A stretch of 64,000 nt of DNA from contig WFMF01000540.1 in NCBI GenBank assembly GCA_011033025.1, positions 48,439 through 112,438 on the forward strand, given 5' to 3'. This DNA comes from Beroe forskalii (taxonomy: Eukaryota; Ctenophora; Nuda; Beroida; Beroidae). Numbering within the stretch: the stretch's first letter is position 1; the number at the start of each line of letters is the position of its first letter. The notes beneath the pieces are model-generated. The model saw only the letters and a program-made list of their open reading frames with translations, searched no databases and was not told the origin of the DNA. A program made the position numbers and the translations under genes. Below, piece by piece: positions 1-12,107 of the stretch.

Positions 1-115
1 AACGATTCGTTAAAACCCTGCACACCAAAAATACAAGATAAGACGGTCGAGAAGATGTCATATCAAAGCTATATAATCCGTCTTTTCTTCAAACGCGGGG
101 TTAAATTCTGTTCAC

Positions 116-2853
116 CTGTATCGAGTTTAACTTGGAGGTAATTGATGAAGCCAGATTTGAATTTATCGAGATTCTTGGCTAGATCATCTGTAACGGGGAG
201 GTTAAGTCCGGGCAGAGTAGCGCTGTTGTTCTGCATTTGGGACCGCATCTGGGCCTCGTCTTTAGACACCTTTTAGGGGTTTACAGTTCAGTAATCAGAG
301 GTTCAGCTAAAACAATAACTCATAACTTCATAACAATGCTATGATCAATCTTGTAACTTTTAATGCATTTGAGCGGGCTGTGGAGCCATCGATTCGGATG
401 AAGCAGCTACGATAAATGCCATTATATCAACATAAAGACATGTTCATATTTAATGAGTTGATATTTAATGATATTCATCGCCGCTACTTTAGCAAAAGCA
501 ACAACAGTTCAAGCGGTTAGTAAATTAGTACCAGCGGCGTATAAGCCTGCCCATAAGATCTGACATCGACCAATCAGCGCTAGAGTTTATGATCAAATCG
601 CGCGCTGATTGGTCACTGTCACATGGACCTGTGGGTAAGCTAAAACACAGTCTATACAACTAATAACCTTTTCCAGTTCCAGTTCTGCTTCTGTCATGGG
701 AGCTCTGGCGTCCTGGGACAGAACACAGTTCTTGTAACCTTGGTATGATAGCTCTTCTGGAACAGTGCCAAACATCTGAACAAATGTAGTTGATAATAAG
801 TGATATTTTGGAGGTGAAGTTTGCACTTTTACAATGATTTAATGAAGCTTATGCTCTGCAAAACAGATTTACAGAATATCATTATCATAGCAGATGGTAT
901 CTGCCAAGCTTCTAGAAGCTTTACTGCATGTGTAAGTGGATGGCAATTAAGTCAAATATGGAACTTTAGTACATCAAGGGATGGGCACAGCGGAATATTA
1001 GTGCTAGCCGGTCCAGCCTAAAACTTCAGACTATAACGTTATAACAATGAAGTCATCTGTTTCGTGCCACGTGTACTCTTGACAATATGCAGGCCAGATT
1101 CTCTGATTGTACTGAATTATCCGGAAATACCGTGGCCATTCCAGGAAATAAGTATTTGCTCAACGTTTAAACAAAATTTTTCCATTCCTATTGTTTCGTT
1201 AATTGGTACCAGAGAGCAAACGAAGCAGGGCATATTGCAAAGCTAAAGGGTGTAAAAAGCATGTGTGTGCACACTACACTCAGCACTGTGTATTATTATT
1301 AAATTGTCAGGATTCTGTATAGGCTCTGCACTAGAACAAAACCTGCTGAGAAGCAACGGTTAGGGTTTTATAGTTAGGGGCATTACGGTCATCAACGTAA
1401 CACAATGGTACATTGATGTTGCTGATGCGTATAAATATTTTCATAATTACCTCAATCGACTAAGTATCATCCCCCCAGGCCTAAGAATTACCTCTAACTT
1501 GATGCGGTTGTCCCCGAATATCCGTCTAAGAGTAGCCCGTGTGGCTGCGTAGAGCATCTTGTTCCTCACGGAGGTGTCGTTGGGGACGTAACACAGGTAT
1601 ACATACTGGTAATCTTCTTCACTGAGGGAGGAGGATGTTTACCCAGTGCGGGCTGGGGTTCTACCAATCAACGGGATGGATTTGAATGACACTGCGCATG
1701 TTGATTGGTCGGTCCATAATAGGGTAATCAATATTCTCCAATAATGCTCAAATATGATAATATGCTAGGAATGCTTTGCAACAAAAAATTTAATACAAGT
1801 TTGCCTTAAATCAGCGATGTGAAAATTGTAATTTCACTAAAATTTATAACTTCCCACAACAATTTTTATCAAATTCTTTCCGTTTTTACCAGCACAACAC
1901 GTTTGTATCACATTTTCTAAACAGAAGCAGTCCCTAAAACCCTCCATAGAAAGTGATATATCAAGCTGCACAAAACATGCACTCATGCTATTTATTACTA
2001 ACTTGTTATTTTCGAAACCCCTGAAATTGGCATCGGATTTGGGTTAGTAGAAGGATTGCATTAGATGCGAATTACATATTATTTCCTTGAATCTTGATAG
2101 TTGACACAGTCTAATAAGAGTAGAGGATAATGTTTTCAGAAAATCATACGGGATAGAATACGGTATTAGAATCCTCTAGACAGATACGATCATGCAGGAA
2201 GATTGGCAATGTACATTGAAGGGTTTGAAATTAAAGAAAAAGTAGACACTGATTTGAATCATAACACAAATAAAGAGACTATAAATCTCATATCTCACTC
2301 GTTCTTGGTGTCCAGTCTGTAAAGGATGTAACACGGCTCCCCGTCCTCCAGACACACCAAGACGTTCCTATCCCAGTCAGATTCGTAGTCTCCTACTTTT
2401 AATCTAGGATCAGGGATGTGGTGAGAATGATAAAAGTAGTGGTTGTGAGAAACCGGAAATGATACTGTTACATATCTAGGTCGTGAGCGACTTTTAGATT
2501 GTTAGAACACCGGACATGAATCGGTTTCATAGGTCGTTGTTGACTGTTAGAAACCGGCAAAAAACGTGATGGTGTCTAATTGTGTCATTGTGAGGTGAGT
2601 GTGATCGTGATACAGAAGGAATTATGATGGTGAGAGAAGTGATCTGTTTAAAGAGCAGGGGCCATTCCACGCGCTGATTATTCTAATTATATTGGATCAT
2701 GCGTAAGTTCATGATAATAATAATCAAATCACGAAAATCTCTTTTATTGAAATTTCCTTTCATCAATTACCTGTTTTGCTGTAAAGTTAGCTCCTCATCG
2801 ACAATCGTTATCTTGATACATCTGTCGTTGCCATGGAAGCGTGATAGGTAAAT
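116..2853 (-). CDS. twf: Twinfilin, N-terminal half (five exons, runs off left edge)
   Basis: Twinfilin binds actin monomers and caps filament barbed ends through two ADF-homology domains. Five minus-strand exons with matching phases are readable: 2853-2771, 2403-2299, 1621-1492, 775-668 and 269-116. In order they encode CIKITIVDEE, then DYESDWDRNVLVCLED and GEPCYILYRLDTKN, then VRNKMLYAATRATLRR, then FGTVPEELSYQGYKNCVLSQ, then LPGLNLPVTDDL and INYLQVKLDT. This is the order of the first ADF domain, the linker and the start of the second ADF domain in animal twinfilins; KMLYAATRATL is nearly identical to the vertebrate protein. Splice sites are GT-AG, for example acceptor TTGTTCAG before 775 and donor G|GTGAAC after 116. 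The 2853 acceptor is the least certain. The initiator exon was not found, and the C-terminal half lies left of the window. Identification is by recalled family similarity. Confidence 0.87.
566..612. repeat. CCAAT/ATTGG inverted pair in twinfilin intron
   Basis: GACCAATCAGCGC is followed about 20 bp later by its exact reverse complement GCGCTGATTGGTC, forming a 13-bp hairpin-capable pair. Similar pairs occur near 1668 and 11617, and a single half at 47668. It could be a promoter-type CCAAT pair or the ends of a small repeat. Confidence 0.5.
1664..1712. repeat. Second CCAAT/ATTGG inverted pair
   Basis: ACCAATCAAC and GTTGATTGGT lie about 30 bp apart in inverted orientation, just upstream on the minus strand of the twinfilin exon ending at 1621. 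It resembles the pair at 566-612. Confidence 0.45.
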
Positions 2854-3118
2854 CTTTAGGTTTTGTCCAGCGGTAATTCCAGTGGGACATGCCATTACTC
2901 AGCGATTTCAAGTGATTACCATGGCAACAAAAACTTCTAATACTATGCAAAACACCAATAATATTTAGACATCCATACCGTTGCAATTTGCATTTCGTTG
3001 CGTTTTTATCTCTCTGCAATAACTGATAAGCGCATCACACACCGTTTTTAACCTGCTCATGATATACATGGAATACAGCTACCGTGTATAAGATTGTACA
3101 ATTATATCTCCGGTCACC

Positions 3119-4222
3119 ATGGATCAGTATTCATTGGAAAGTGCTCAGAATGTACTGTTTGATGTTTCTACCATGTTACACGAGTTTTGTCTCCAAACGA
3201 AATGTTCTGATGTCAATCAAATTCCTCTTGATGTGTTTGCTGGTGCTAATTATAAGAAAGAAGGTGTCTCAATGTGGTTTGTGGAGACTATGAAGCAACT
3301 TAAATTATGCTATGATGTCCTGAGAGTGTCAACGGGAAAGATTGATCAGCTGAAAGAGGAGGTTATTAGACTGCAGAATGAAGAGCTTAAGAACCAAATG
3401 AATCAGTTTCGTGAAAGTCAGAGTGAGACTGTCGGAAAACTCCAAACAACGCTGAAATCAGAGCTGAAAAGTTACAGTGATGTTGTTGCTTCCAGTTTCA
3501 GTACCCAAGTTCCGACTATTTCCACCAAGGACATTGCTGGTGTTGTCAAGAATGTGGTGAAAACGGAGGACAGGAGCAAGAACATCATTCTCTATGGCGT
3601 TACAGAAGATCCCAGCATTGAGACAGAGAAGACGGTGAGTGAGGTGTTCAGCAGAGTTGGAGAAAAGCCTCACATTGGCTTTTGCGAGAGGTTGGGGAAG
3701 AAGACTACTGACAAGCCCCGCCCCATCAAAGTGTGCCTAACGAACAGTGATGCAGCTGTCTGTCTTCGTAAATGTGGGAAAAGATTACGAGAAATCCCAA
3801 CTACACGAAGGGTCTTTGTAGCACCAGACCTGACTCGTGAGGAGAGAGAAGAACGGAAGAAACTTGTGGACCTCATGAAAGCGAAGAAGAGAGCCAGCCC
3901 TGAGCAGCACTTCTACATCTTCAAAGGTGAGATTTGGAGTCAAGCTCGAAATGCACCTTCTCCTCCTGCTCCCACTAAGACTGCACCCACTTCCTGTGCT
4001 ACTGCAGCCCGTACATCTACTCCTGCTGCCCCCTCTGCACCTGCCCAAGCTTCCTCCTCTAACACTGCTCCTGCAGCACCCCCTAATACTGCTCCCACCT
4101 CTGCAACTCGCCCATCCGCTGCTCGCGAGAAGGCTGGTAAAAAGACTGCCGAGGACTTGCTTAGGAGCGCAATGGCAATTGATGCTAAATTGCAGATCAA
4201 AGCAAATGGCGCTAATACGTGA
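3119..4222 (+). CDS. LINE-type ORF1 protein (coiled coil + RRM-like), intact, no ORF2
   Basis: This is an uninterrupted single-exon reading frame of 367 residues starting ATGGATCAGTAT. Residues about 73-118 are a Leu/Gln/Glu-rich predicted coiled coil. Residues 153-215 look like an RRM-like nucleic-acid-binding module (SKNIILYGVTED, later RPIKVCLTNSDAAV). Residues 216-275 are basic (RRVFVAPDLTREEREERKKL, HFYIFKGEIW), like the C-terminal domain of ORF1 proteins. Residues 280-335 are an Ala/Pro/Thr-rich linker, and the tail is basic. ORF1 proteins of non-LTR retrotransposons are RNA chaperones that coat the element RNA. No reverse transcriptase, poly(A) tail or clear target-site duplication follows. 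It could be a truncated element, a non-autonomous element or a co-opted host gene. It lies antisense to twinfilin, probably in its first intron or just upstream. Coding character is clear; family assignment is by architecture. Confidence 0.7.
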   Translation: MDQYSLESAQNVLFDVSTMLHEFCLQTKCSDVNQIPLDVFAGANYKKEGVSMWFVETMKQLKLCYDVLRVSTGKIDQLKEEVIRLQNEELKNQMNQFRESQSETVGKLQTTLKSELKSYSDVVASSFSTQVPTISTKDIAGVVKNVVKTEDRSKNIILYGVTEDPSIETEKTVSEVFSRVGEKPHIGFCERLGKKTTDKPRPIKVCLTNSDAAVCLRKCGKRLREIPTTRRVFVAPDLTREEREERKKLVDLMKAKKRASPEQHFYIFKGEIWSQARNAPSPPAPTKTAPTSCATAARTSTPAAPSAPAQASSSNTAPAAPPNTAPTSATRPSAAREKAGKKTAEDLLRSAMAIDAKLQIKANGANT

Positions 4223-4854
4223 ACTCGTTGCTGCCGCGCTTTTTCAGTGATTTTGTGACGGGTTGAAATATGAAAATTTGTTGATGTATGTATCCATCCA
4301 GACAGAAGTGTTAGTGCTTCTTTGGACTAAATTTGTTTAATTCTGTTTAATTTAATTCTGTTTAATCCAGTAAAATGCCATCACTTACCTTGATACCAGT
4401 TTATTAAGATACTGGCAGTAGCCTTAACATCAGTTTGCTTCCCACATTGGTTTATTGACACCAGTTGGAGTAATATTGACACCACTTCCCCTGGCACTCT
4501 GAAACACCAAGCCCACACAAGTGACTTTGAGGGTTTCTTGAACCATTCACCCTAAAAAACTATCAACCCTCCGAATATTTCTTGTACCATTTACAAACAC
4601 ACTATGATTACAGTTAAAAACTTAACATTGCGTCAGTATTTATGATCAAAACTTGGAAGTTGTATGGTAAAACTTGAACAAGGATCTAGGTAAAGAATGT
4701 AGGTACTCAAGTGATGATTTTGATAATGTATAATTCTGTCCAATGTACAAAGTGTACAATGAAAAGACAACTATACATTCTCTGTGAATTCTTGAGAATC
4801 TGTACTGCTCAGACTTACATTCTTCAGCTCTCAACAAAATCTAGGCGTTATCGA

Positions 4855-4925
4855 CTGACATCATTATCATGATAAACAATGCTGACAACTTAATAATGAT
4901 GAGTCGGTGAGGTCACACCGCCTAC
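4855..4925 (+). mobile_element. Dispersed CRE-type mini-element
   Basis: Starts TGACATCATTATCATGAT and ends GTCACACCGCCTA, matching the left core and right end of the family described in the findings. The left GGCGGT end is not recognisable. Confidence 0.6.
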
Positions 4926-6088
4926 TTTTCGTGCCCAGAATATCATCCTAAACAACCTTGTTAAAATTGCCAGTATGTTAAGTTTCTGAACCTCAATTGA
5001 TAGCCTTTTACCTGTTATATTCCGTGTCGAATTACAAGAAGCCATGCTAAAACTCCGAGTTAAACCCGTGTAAGTTATGTTACAACTTACAGAATATATA
5101 CATGAGAATTCTCTTCAGATGTTAACGTTGTGGACTTGTCGAAATGTTTTAATAAATGTGCAGAATTATTAAAGAAATTCTCTCTTTCTCTGTTAACTAA
5201 CACACGTACATGAATTAAGAGTAATAGCTGAATAGCATCTACTGTATAATCCATTATTCTTTTAAGAATAGATAGTGTTTCTTGAATACATATATTCATA
5301 CTAAATTCGCATGGTATCTACGCTAGATCATCTAACATTATTGCGCAAAGTAATGAGAGAGCCCACAATAGCTCGATGAGTTAATAACCAAGCCACTGTT
5401 ATTAACCAAGCCAATAAAGTGAATTCACCATTGGGTTGTGGACTTAACAATACAGCCCACAATAACTGAGACGCGCTCAGAAACACATCACATACCAGCA
5501 GACACAGACAGACAATCAACTAATCAAACAGCCACTTACTCAAGAAACAAACAACTAAACAAGCATGCTGCATACAGACAGAAAGACATGAAACAGAATT
5601 TTGACTCAGAAACTGCACATTACACAAAAATTGTAAGAATTATGATATTTCAAATCATTTATTCATTGTAGCCCACAGCTTCTTTCACTCTCAAACACTC
5701 AGAGGTGCCACAAAACCAAATCTGTCATGATATCATAAACAGTGACAATTTACGATTTCCGTTCATTACATTACCAACTCAACTAACGAACACATCACAC
5801 GTCAAACAGCCTGGCTTACACAATACGTTCACACATTACACCCGAACAGACAGGACATACATACAGACATTACACACATACAGACAGAACCTGCATACAG
5901 AGTACAGACTGACGAACATATGCACATACAGACACACAAACACACACTCACAGTACACTCCAAGGACACTTCGTCACATGGAAATATCAACAAATCAACG
6001 CTTCTGTTATACAATGTTGTATTGGACGTATCACACGCTAAATATCTACACATTGTATCTATCACTCAATTCCCACACACATATTAAT

Positions 6089-6160
6089 GGGCGGTTTACC
6101 GTTTAACATCACTAATTTGCCACTAAAAGCTATGATAATGACGCCACCTCAACCCCTACT
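6089..6160 (-). mobile_element. Dispersed CRE-type mini-element
   Basis: Read on the minus strand: GGTTGAGGTGGCGTCATTA, TCATAGC, then TTAGTGG, ending ACCGCC. Both ends are recognisable. Confidence 0.6.
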
Positions 6161-6300
6161 TATCTGAAGCAGTTTACAATATGAGCTCGACATCAAGGTC
6201 CTCCTTTCGAATTGCATTTCATTTGACATAATAGCAAATAACAGGTTATCAATTATCATGAATACGTAAGGTATTTATTCTTTTAGAGGCCGGACATCAG

Positions 6301-6377
6301 GTGGTTAACAGTGACGTCATTATCATAGCTAAAAGTGGGTTGTTACTGAGTGAGCGTGACATCACTATCATTATTAA
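6301..6377 (+). mobile_element. Dispersed CRE-type mini-element
   Basis: GTGGTTAACA is followed by GTGACGTCATTATCAT and AGCTAAAAGTGG. The right half is diverged and repeats a second TGACATCACTATCATTAT. Confidence 0.55.
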
Positions 6378-6919
6378 ACTGTATAATTGTTGAGCTGTTG
6401 GCAACAGACCAGCTGTAAGGATAGTTAGAACCGCTCAAGCTATCAATTGTCGTCAACACAGTTTTAAAACTCACTAAGGAAACCTAATATCTGCCGTTTA
6501 CCCGCGTCCCGCCCTAACTTTAAAAGTTTAAACGGCCTTTTTACTTTTTTAACCGGCCTTCTGGCCCAAAAGATACATTCAGCCGATAAGTTATCTTATT
6601 GGCCGATAAGGAATTTTGAACTTGAAGAAATAAAGAAATAACAGGGTTGGTTTGATATTATGTCATGATCTTTTGATTAATAAAATAATATAAAACTCAT
6701 GAATCATTTAACTTCACATTATTAAACTTTGCGTTAAAATCTTTTCTTTTGGCATGTGAACCTATACTTCTACTGGTTTATTCTGCCGATTATATAACAC
6801 TCGCCAAACCATAAATATAAAGACAAAAGATCTCATTTGAACGTTTAAAACAGCTTTGAATTCTGGAATCTTTAGAGCTTTAGTCAGCCATCTACCAGTA
6901 CACCATTGGAATTTATGAA

Positions 6920-7172
6920 TACCAAGATCAGGGCTATTTGAAATGGAGGTCAAGATCATTGTCAGTGTTATTAAAAATAGAGTCCAAGATCACTGTTAGG
7001 GCTATTAGAAATGGAGGTCAATATCACAGCAAGGGCTATTAGAAGTGGAGTCCAAGATCAGTGCTAGGGCAATTAGAAGTGGAAGCCATGATGAGTGCTG
7101 GGGCTATTAGAAATGGAAGCCAAGATCAGTGCTAAAACTATTAGAATTGGAGTCCAAGATCAGTGTCGGTTC
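6920..7172 (+). repeat. 34-bp minisatellite, about 7.5 copies
   Basis: AAGATCA recurs at 6923, 6952, 6985, 7054, 7122 and 7155, with degenerate copies near 7020 and 7088; the spacing is about 34 bp. The unit reads roughly CCAAGATCAGTGCTAGGG then CTATTAGAAATGGAG. No gene is associated. Confidence 0.75.
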
Positions 7173-8188
7173 CATTTAATTCATCACTTCAATGGCAAAG
7201 GAGGAGAGAGAAAGAGGCACTTTGTCATTGGCAGAGAAGAGAAGAAAATAAGTATGTAATGGTTATTGACAGAGAGAGCATGTACATGTACATACTGGCT
7301 ACACTCAGACACAGATCACAGACACACAAACACACCGACACACTCAGATCAGACATACGCACTAACAAACACACTCACGGGAGAGCAACAGCTGGGTGTA
7401 ATTATAATATTATTACTTTATTATTAATATTATGACTACACTGAACAGCCGCCTTACAGCTGATGTCAGGGAGAGAGATAATCTTGCCTGTCAGAGCCAG
7501 ATCAGGATGTAAAATCGTGCAGTGAAATGGCGTGTACTATGTTCGTAGTACTATTAAATGTACAAATTTAGTTGACATTTTGACTTCATCTCCAAATTTC
7601 ATATCTGCGCGGGAAGCAGGCTGTGGTCATTCATCAAATACTCAAATACTTGGCATAACTTTCAAGTACATAATCCTATGTGGCACTAATGGCCCACGTT
7701 TCATTGTTTTCTGCCGAAACTAATGGGCACTTATTATTAAATACTTGTTGACCAGTGCATAATATGGTACCTATACACACACACACTGTAATAATGTACA
7801 AGGCGCTGTGATGTCCATGTCTGAAAGCCTGATTTTCAGTAATAAGCGGGGCACAGATTATGCCATATATGGTATAATTGTATGGGATCGGTGGGGCGAA
7901 TTACTAATTGCCCTCCGCAGCTCCTCTTCTGGGGTCCAATCTCCATGAGATCCATGAGTTACAGGGTGTAGACTGGGAGGTCACGTATACACACGGGAAT
8001 ATACTCCTGTCTCTTCTATTAGGAATCACGGGAATCAAGATTTGTACAGGCTTATCAAAAACACTGACTTGTGAATACGTCGGTACTGATTAAGGGTTGA
8101 AAATGAACTTCAAATTTGGTTCATAACAGCGTAAACGGTAAACCTTCATTTAAATTCTTCTTGGCTTTAGATGATAGAGCTCAATGCC
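7173..8188. other. Intergenic, no feature recognised
   Basis: Contains CA/GA-rich simple sequence at 7300-7390 and short AT-rich tracts. The open frames are short, unrelated to known families and lack codon structure. I see nothing else here. Confidence 0.5.
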
Positions 8189-8194
8189 TTCATT

Positions 8195-8298
8195 CATAGC
8201 TTCCGGCCCTTGAAAATCCGTTCGGAGGGCAGTTTTTCGCCCAAAAAGGAGGGCAAATCAACGAAAAAGGAGGGCAATATGCTACCGAAATGTGGCGA

Positions 8299-8331
<33 letters not shown>

Positions 8332-9336
8332 GAGACCGCCTCAAAAAATGCAGTCCGAGATAGTGCTTATTAGGTGTATTTTCAGAATGATGGGTGTATT
8401 TCAGGAACTAAAGGTGTTTTTTAGTTGTGAATTCTGTAAAAGTGTATTTACAAAATCAATCCGAGATAGTGCTTATTGGGTGTATTTTCAAAATCATGGG
8501 TGTATTTCCGGAACTAAAGGTATATTTTAGGTGAATTCAGTAAAAGTGTCTTTACAAAATCAATCCGAGATAGGGCTTGTTAGGTGTATTTTCAAAATCA
8601 TGGGTGTATTTCCGGAACTAAAGGTGTATTTTAGGTGAATTCAGTAAAAGTGTCTTTACAAAATCAATCCGAGATAGGGCTTGTTAGGTGTATTTTCAAA
8701 ATCATGGGTGTATTTCCGGAACTAAAGGTGTATTTTAGGTGAATTCAGTAAAAGTGTCTTTACAAAATCAATCCGAGATAGGGCTTGTTAGGTGTATTTT
8801 CAAAATCATGGGTGTATTTCCGGAACTAAAGGTGTATTTTAGGTGAATTCAGTAAAAGTGTCTTTACAAAATCAATCCGAGATAGGGCTTGTTAGGTGTA
8901 TTTTCAAAATCATGGGTGTATTTCAGGAAACAAAGGTGTATTTTTGGTCAATTCAGTAAAAGTGTATTTGCAAAATCAATCCGAGATAGGGCTTATTAGG
9001 TGTATTTTGAAAATCATGGGCGAATTTCAGGAAACAAAGGTGTATTTTTGGTCAATTCAGTAAAAGTGTATTTGCAAAATCAATCCGAGATAGTGCTTTT
9101 AAGGTGTATTCCCGAAATATATGGTCGACCTTTTTTTTTTTTTTTTTTGGAAACCGCCCAAAAAGACCTATTTTAGGCCGTGTATCATAAGTGATTTTGG
9201 GAAGGGTCAAAAAGGAGGGCAAATTGGGCCTTAAAGAGGGCAAAAAGGAGGGCTCGGAGGGCAAGACCCAAAAAGGAGGGCAAAAAGAGGGCATGAGAGG
9301 GCGCCCTCTCAAAAAGAGGGCAGTTCGGAAGCTATG
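8195..9336. mobile_element. 1.14-kb TIR element with internal 104-bp tandem array
   Basis: The element begins CATAGCTTCCG (8195) and ends CGGAAGCTATG (9336), a perfect 11-bp terminal inverted repeat. TTCATT flanks it on both sides (8189-8194 and 9337-9342), fitting a 6-bp target-site duplication. Both subterminal zones carry several copies of AAAAAGGAGGGC in the same orientation. The interior is an eight-unit 104-bp tandem array bounded by a run of about 30 T (about 8300) and one of about 18 T (about 9131). No transposase is present, so it is a non-autonomous DNA-type element. The superfamily is not recognised. Confidence 0.75.
8345..9125 (+). repeat. 104-bp tandem array, 8 units
   Basis: CCGAGATAG recurs at 8355, 8461, 8565, 8669, 8773, 8877, 8981 and 9085. 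Spacing is exactly 104 bp after the first interval of 106. Central units are nearly identical and outer units are more diverged. The unit contains three GGTGTATTT motifs and is not coding. Confidence 0.9.
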
Positions 9337-9342
9337 TTCATT

Positions 9343-12107
9343 GGAATTTGAAGCAACTTCTTTCTTAAATTCCTAATGAAGCATTGTACATTCTAGAAGA
9401 AAAAATATAAAATTCTCAATGAGGTGTGCGACTTAAATATCCTTCACTCCAATCTATGGTTATGACTTTGTGTTACACTTTGTGCACACTACTCCACCTC
9501 TCTCTGTACTGGCGAGCCCACTGAATGGCAATTAGTGTAGCAATGCGGTGGGTAATAAAGTCGAGCACATAGCCCACGTAGGGCTAGTCTTTATTACGAA
9601 CTGTATTAAAGAACTGCCACCACTACAAAGGGCACACCGGTTTTATTGCAGATACCATTAGTTTTAACGCGGTTTAATATGTCTCGTGTATGCGGTAATA
9701 GCCGGAGGCTGTAGGTTTATAGAGCTTCTAAAGCCCAATAACAGAGTGTAAGTAACAATTATAAACTATGCAGTGATATAGAATACATACAAACCTTGTG
9801 TGGCAAATTGTCAGCGCGTTCATTTTACAGTTTTAACGGTTTTCAATGAAAAGTGTTAAAGTGACAGAGGATTTTATACCAAATTACCAAATTGAATAGA
9901 AACACAGATTGGACATACCACGGAATTTAACAACTGAATTTATTTTTGCATCAGATCATTGCAGGTTGCTAAAGTTCATTCTTCATCATCAAAGCCTCAA
10001 TAGCAGGATAGCAAATTCAGTCCACTAAAGCAGCAACTACCTAACTTTCCGAAAATCTCCCAAGTTTATTCCTGGATCTTTTGGCAGTTGTCAATGCAAC
10101 TGGTGTCAACCACCCCGAAAGAGGTCAATTTCAATTTGAACTGGTGTCAAGTGCTACTCAATCGGACGTCAACTTATTTTGGTGTCAGGGAGAATCTGCC
10201 TAGATTCTGCATCATTTCCAACATCCAAAATTGAACATTTAATAGATTAAAATAATTTCAGAGAATTGAAAATATAGATTTGCTCATTCTCTCACATTTT
10301 GAACATTAATTATTGATCAATCATCAAACGTAAATCGATCTAGATAAATTTTGATGGAAGCAATGAAAAACTGATGTGATAATATACGAATTACGATCGT
10401 TAGGATGTTATACAGATCATTTTGCACCGAAAATCCACCAAGAAAGCCCATTAATTAATTAATTAATCATAGGATTAAATCAAGTTTTAATTATATTATA
10501 TTCAAATAACACGGGGAAAATATGTATCAACATAGTGGGTGATCAAATATAGTTATACAAAGATACTTGATATAATCAATATTTAACATCTTAATGAGCG
10601 GTTAACTCAAAATTAACATCATCATTTTATTTTCCTATCATTATTATTATTATCAAATTAAAGAAAGACAACTTATTAATTATCGATTATTATCAATGAA
10701 TTGATTAGTTACTTATCTTAAAATCGATGAACAGTCCAGCACGCGATTTGCTCACATGTAAACAGTTTCCTAATACAAATACAAATATAGAAAACAAGAA
10801 TCCAACTTTATAATTTTAATATTGAGTTGATTATTTTATAGGGTAATGATCATCAAATTTCATATGTTCATGATTATACTTTAGTACACTGCACACTTCA
10901 AATTGCATGATTTCAAGAAAAAGGAAGGGTGAATGAAGGGCAAATAGTAAAGGTACCCTTTAGGTACCTTTTTGTTTGTTTAAATTCACTCGCCCGAGTG
11001 CTGAAAAATCTCAAATTCACGGGTGTGATTAAAGTGACTTTTTGAATCTAAGTTGCTTTTTGGAATTGCAAAGCAGGGCAAAAAAGGAGGCCAAGAGCGA
11101 AGAATTAGGGAAAAAAGGAGGAAAATTTGATTAAATGCATGAACAAACATATCGAGTGTGTTAAAATAATAAAATAAATAGGTATGTCGTGCAGTGTTCT
11201 TAAGTAATTACAGTGCACGGCTGCGTCATTTTCAGCGCTTAGTTTGCAAATTCAACCGTTTTCTTCATGCAGAAGCGTGCCGTGCACTATGTGAAAATAT
11301 CCTATCACTATTTTTCTGTCATTAAAAAGCCTATTTAAAATTTCACTCTTTAACTGTTTTTTGATGATTGTAATGATGTATAAAATTCACTGCTTTTTTC
11401 AACATTATTTCGCGTTTTTTACAACAATAAAATTTCTAGTAGCAATATTACAACTTTATATAAATCAAACAAAAAGTGCTCTTTCATTTCAGAATACCCA
11501 ACATGGCTTAATGTGAATCACGTGATCATCTCGACGGAGACCACACACGAATGGCAGGGATTTGAGAGTGAGAAGCTTCGCATTTCTTTATACCCACAGC
11601 ACACCATGGCTCAGCCAATCAGCACACAGTATAACACGGATCCTGCTCGCTGATTGGCTTAACGTCAGCGCTCTACGGGCAATCTATAATACACTGTCAA
11701 AGATAATGGTTGGGAATGAATCAACGTTCGTGCGCGGCCTTCCGAAGCGATAAATAATAATTATGTATCTAAATTCTAGGTTTGAACTCGAAACTGTCTT
11801 AGCTAACGGTCTGGCATATCATTCAAATACATATCTAGGCGCAAAAATCGATTTCAAAATGGAGCTCATTTCCCCACGCAAAATTGATAGAATTGATACG
11901 AGAACTCATGATCAGGAAAACTGGAAAGGTTTCAACAACGATGGTTTTCATGAGTCGCATGGTTCAACTGACATTAATTGATAGAAGTTGTAAGTGTCCT
12001 CTCATAAAAATTCAATGAATAACTGGAGCTTATGAAGTCAATGAATGACCAGATTCACCTTCTTCGTCGTATTTCCAGAGGATGCTTGTAACTACCATCA
12101 TTTCCAG
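9343..12107. other. Intergenic, AT-rich
   Basis: No gene recognised. There is a KpnI-centred palindrome (AAAGGTACC and GGTACCTTT) near 10949-10972. Diverged AGGGCAAA/AAAAAGGAGG strings at 10915-11120 recall the subterminal repeats of the 8.2-9.3 kb element. An AATTAATTAATT run lies at about 10452. A CCAAT/ATTGG pair lies at 11617-11663. Confidence 0.5.
11617..11663. repeat. Third CCAAT/ATTGG inverted pair
   Basis: AGCCAATCAGC is followed by GCTGATTGGCT about 22 bp later in inverted orientation. It is the same type of motif pair as at 566 and 1664. Confidence 0.5.

Larger units (their letters stand above)
4223..6900. other. Intergenic: AT-rich, CA-rich tracts, three 65-bp elements
   Basis: I see no convincing gene. 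Between about 5480 and 5960 the strand is rich in ACACA/ACAGAC runs, which makes long but low-complexity open frames. Three copies of the dispersed 65-bp element (4855, 6089, 6301) lie here. A short TTTAATTCTG direct repeat occurs at about 4335-4370. Confidence 0.6.

Noticed and set aside
5438..6106. Two plus-strand open frames of 77 and 133 codons
   Set aside because: Thr/His/Tyr-rich, driven by ACACA/ACAGAC simple sequence; no splice structure or family.
8171..8530. 119-codon open frame
   Set aside because: Runs through a poly-T tract and the 104-bp array of the transposon-like element.
8345..9125. CRISPR-like array
   Set aside because: Units are contiguous 104-bp tandem repeats without unique spacers, in a eukaryotic genome.
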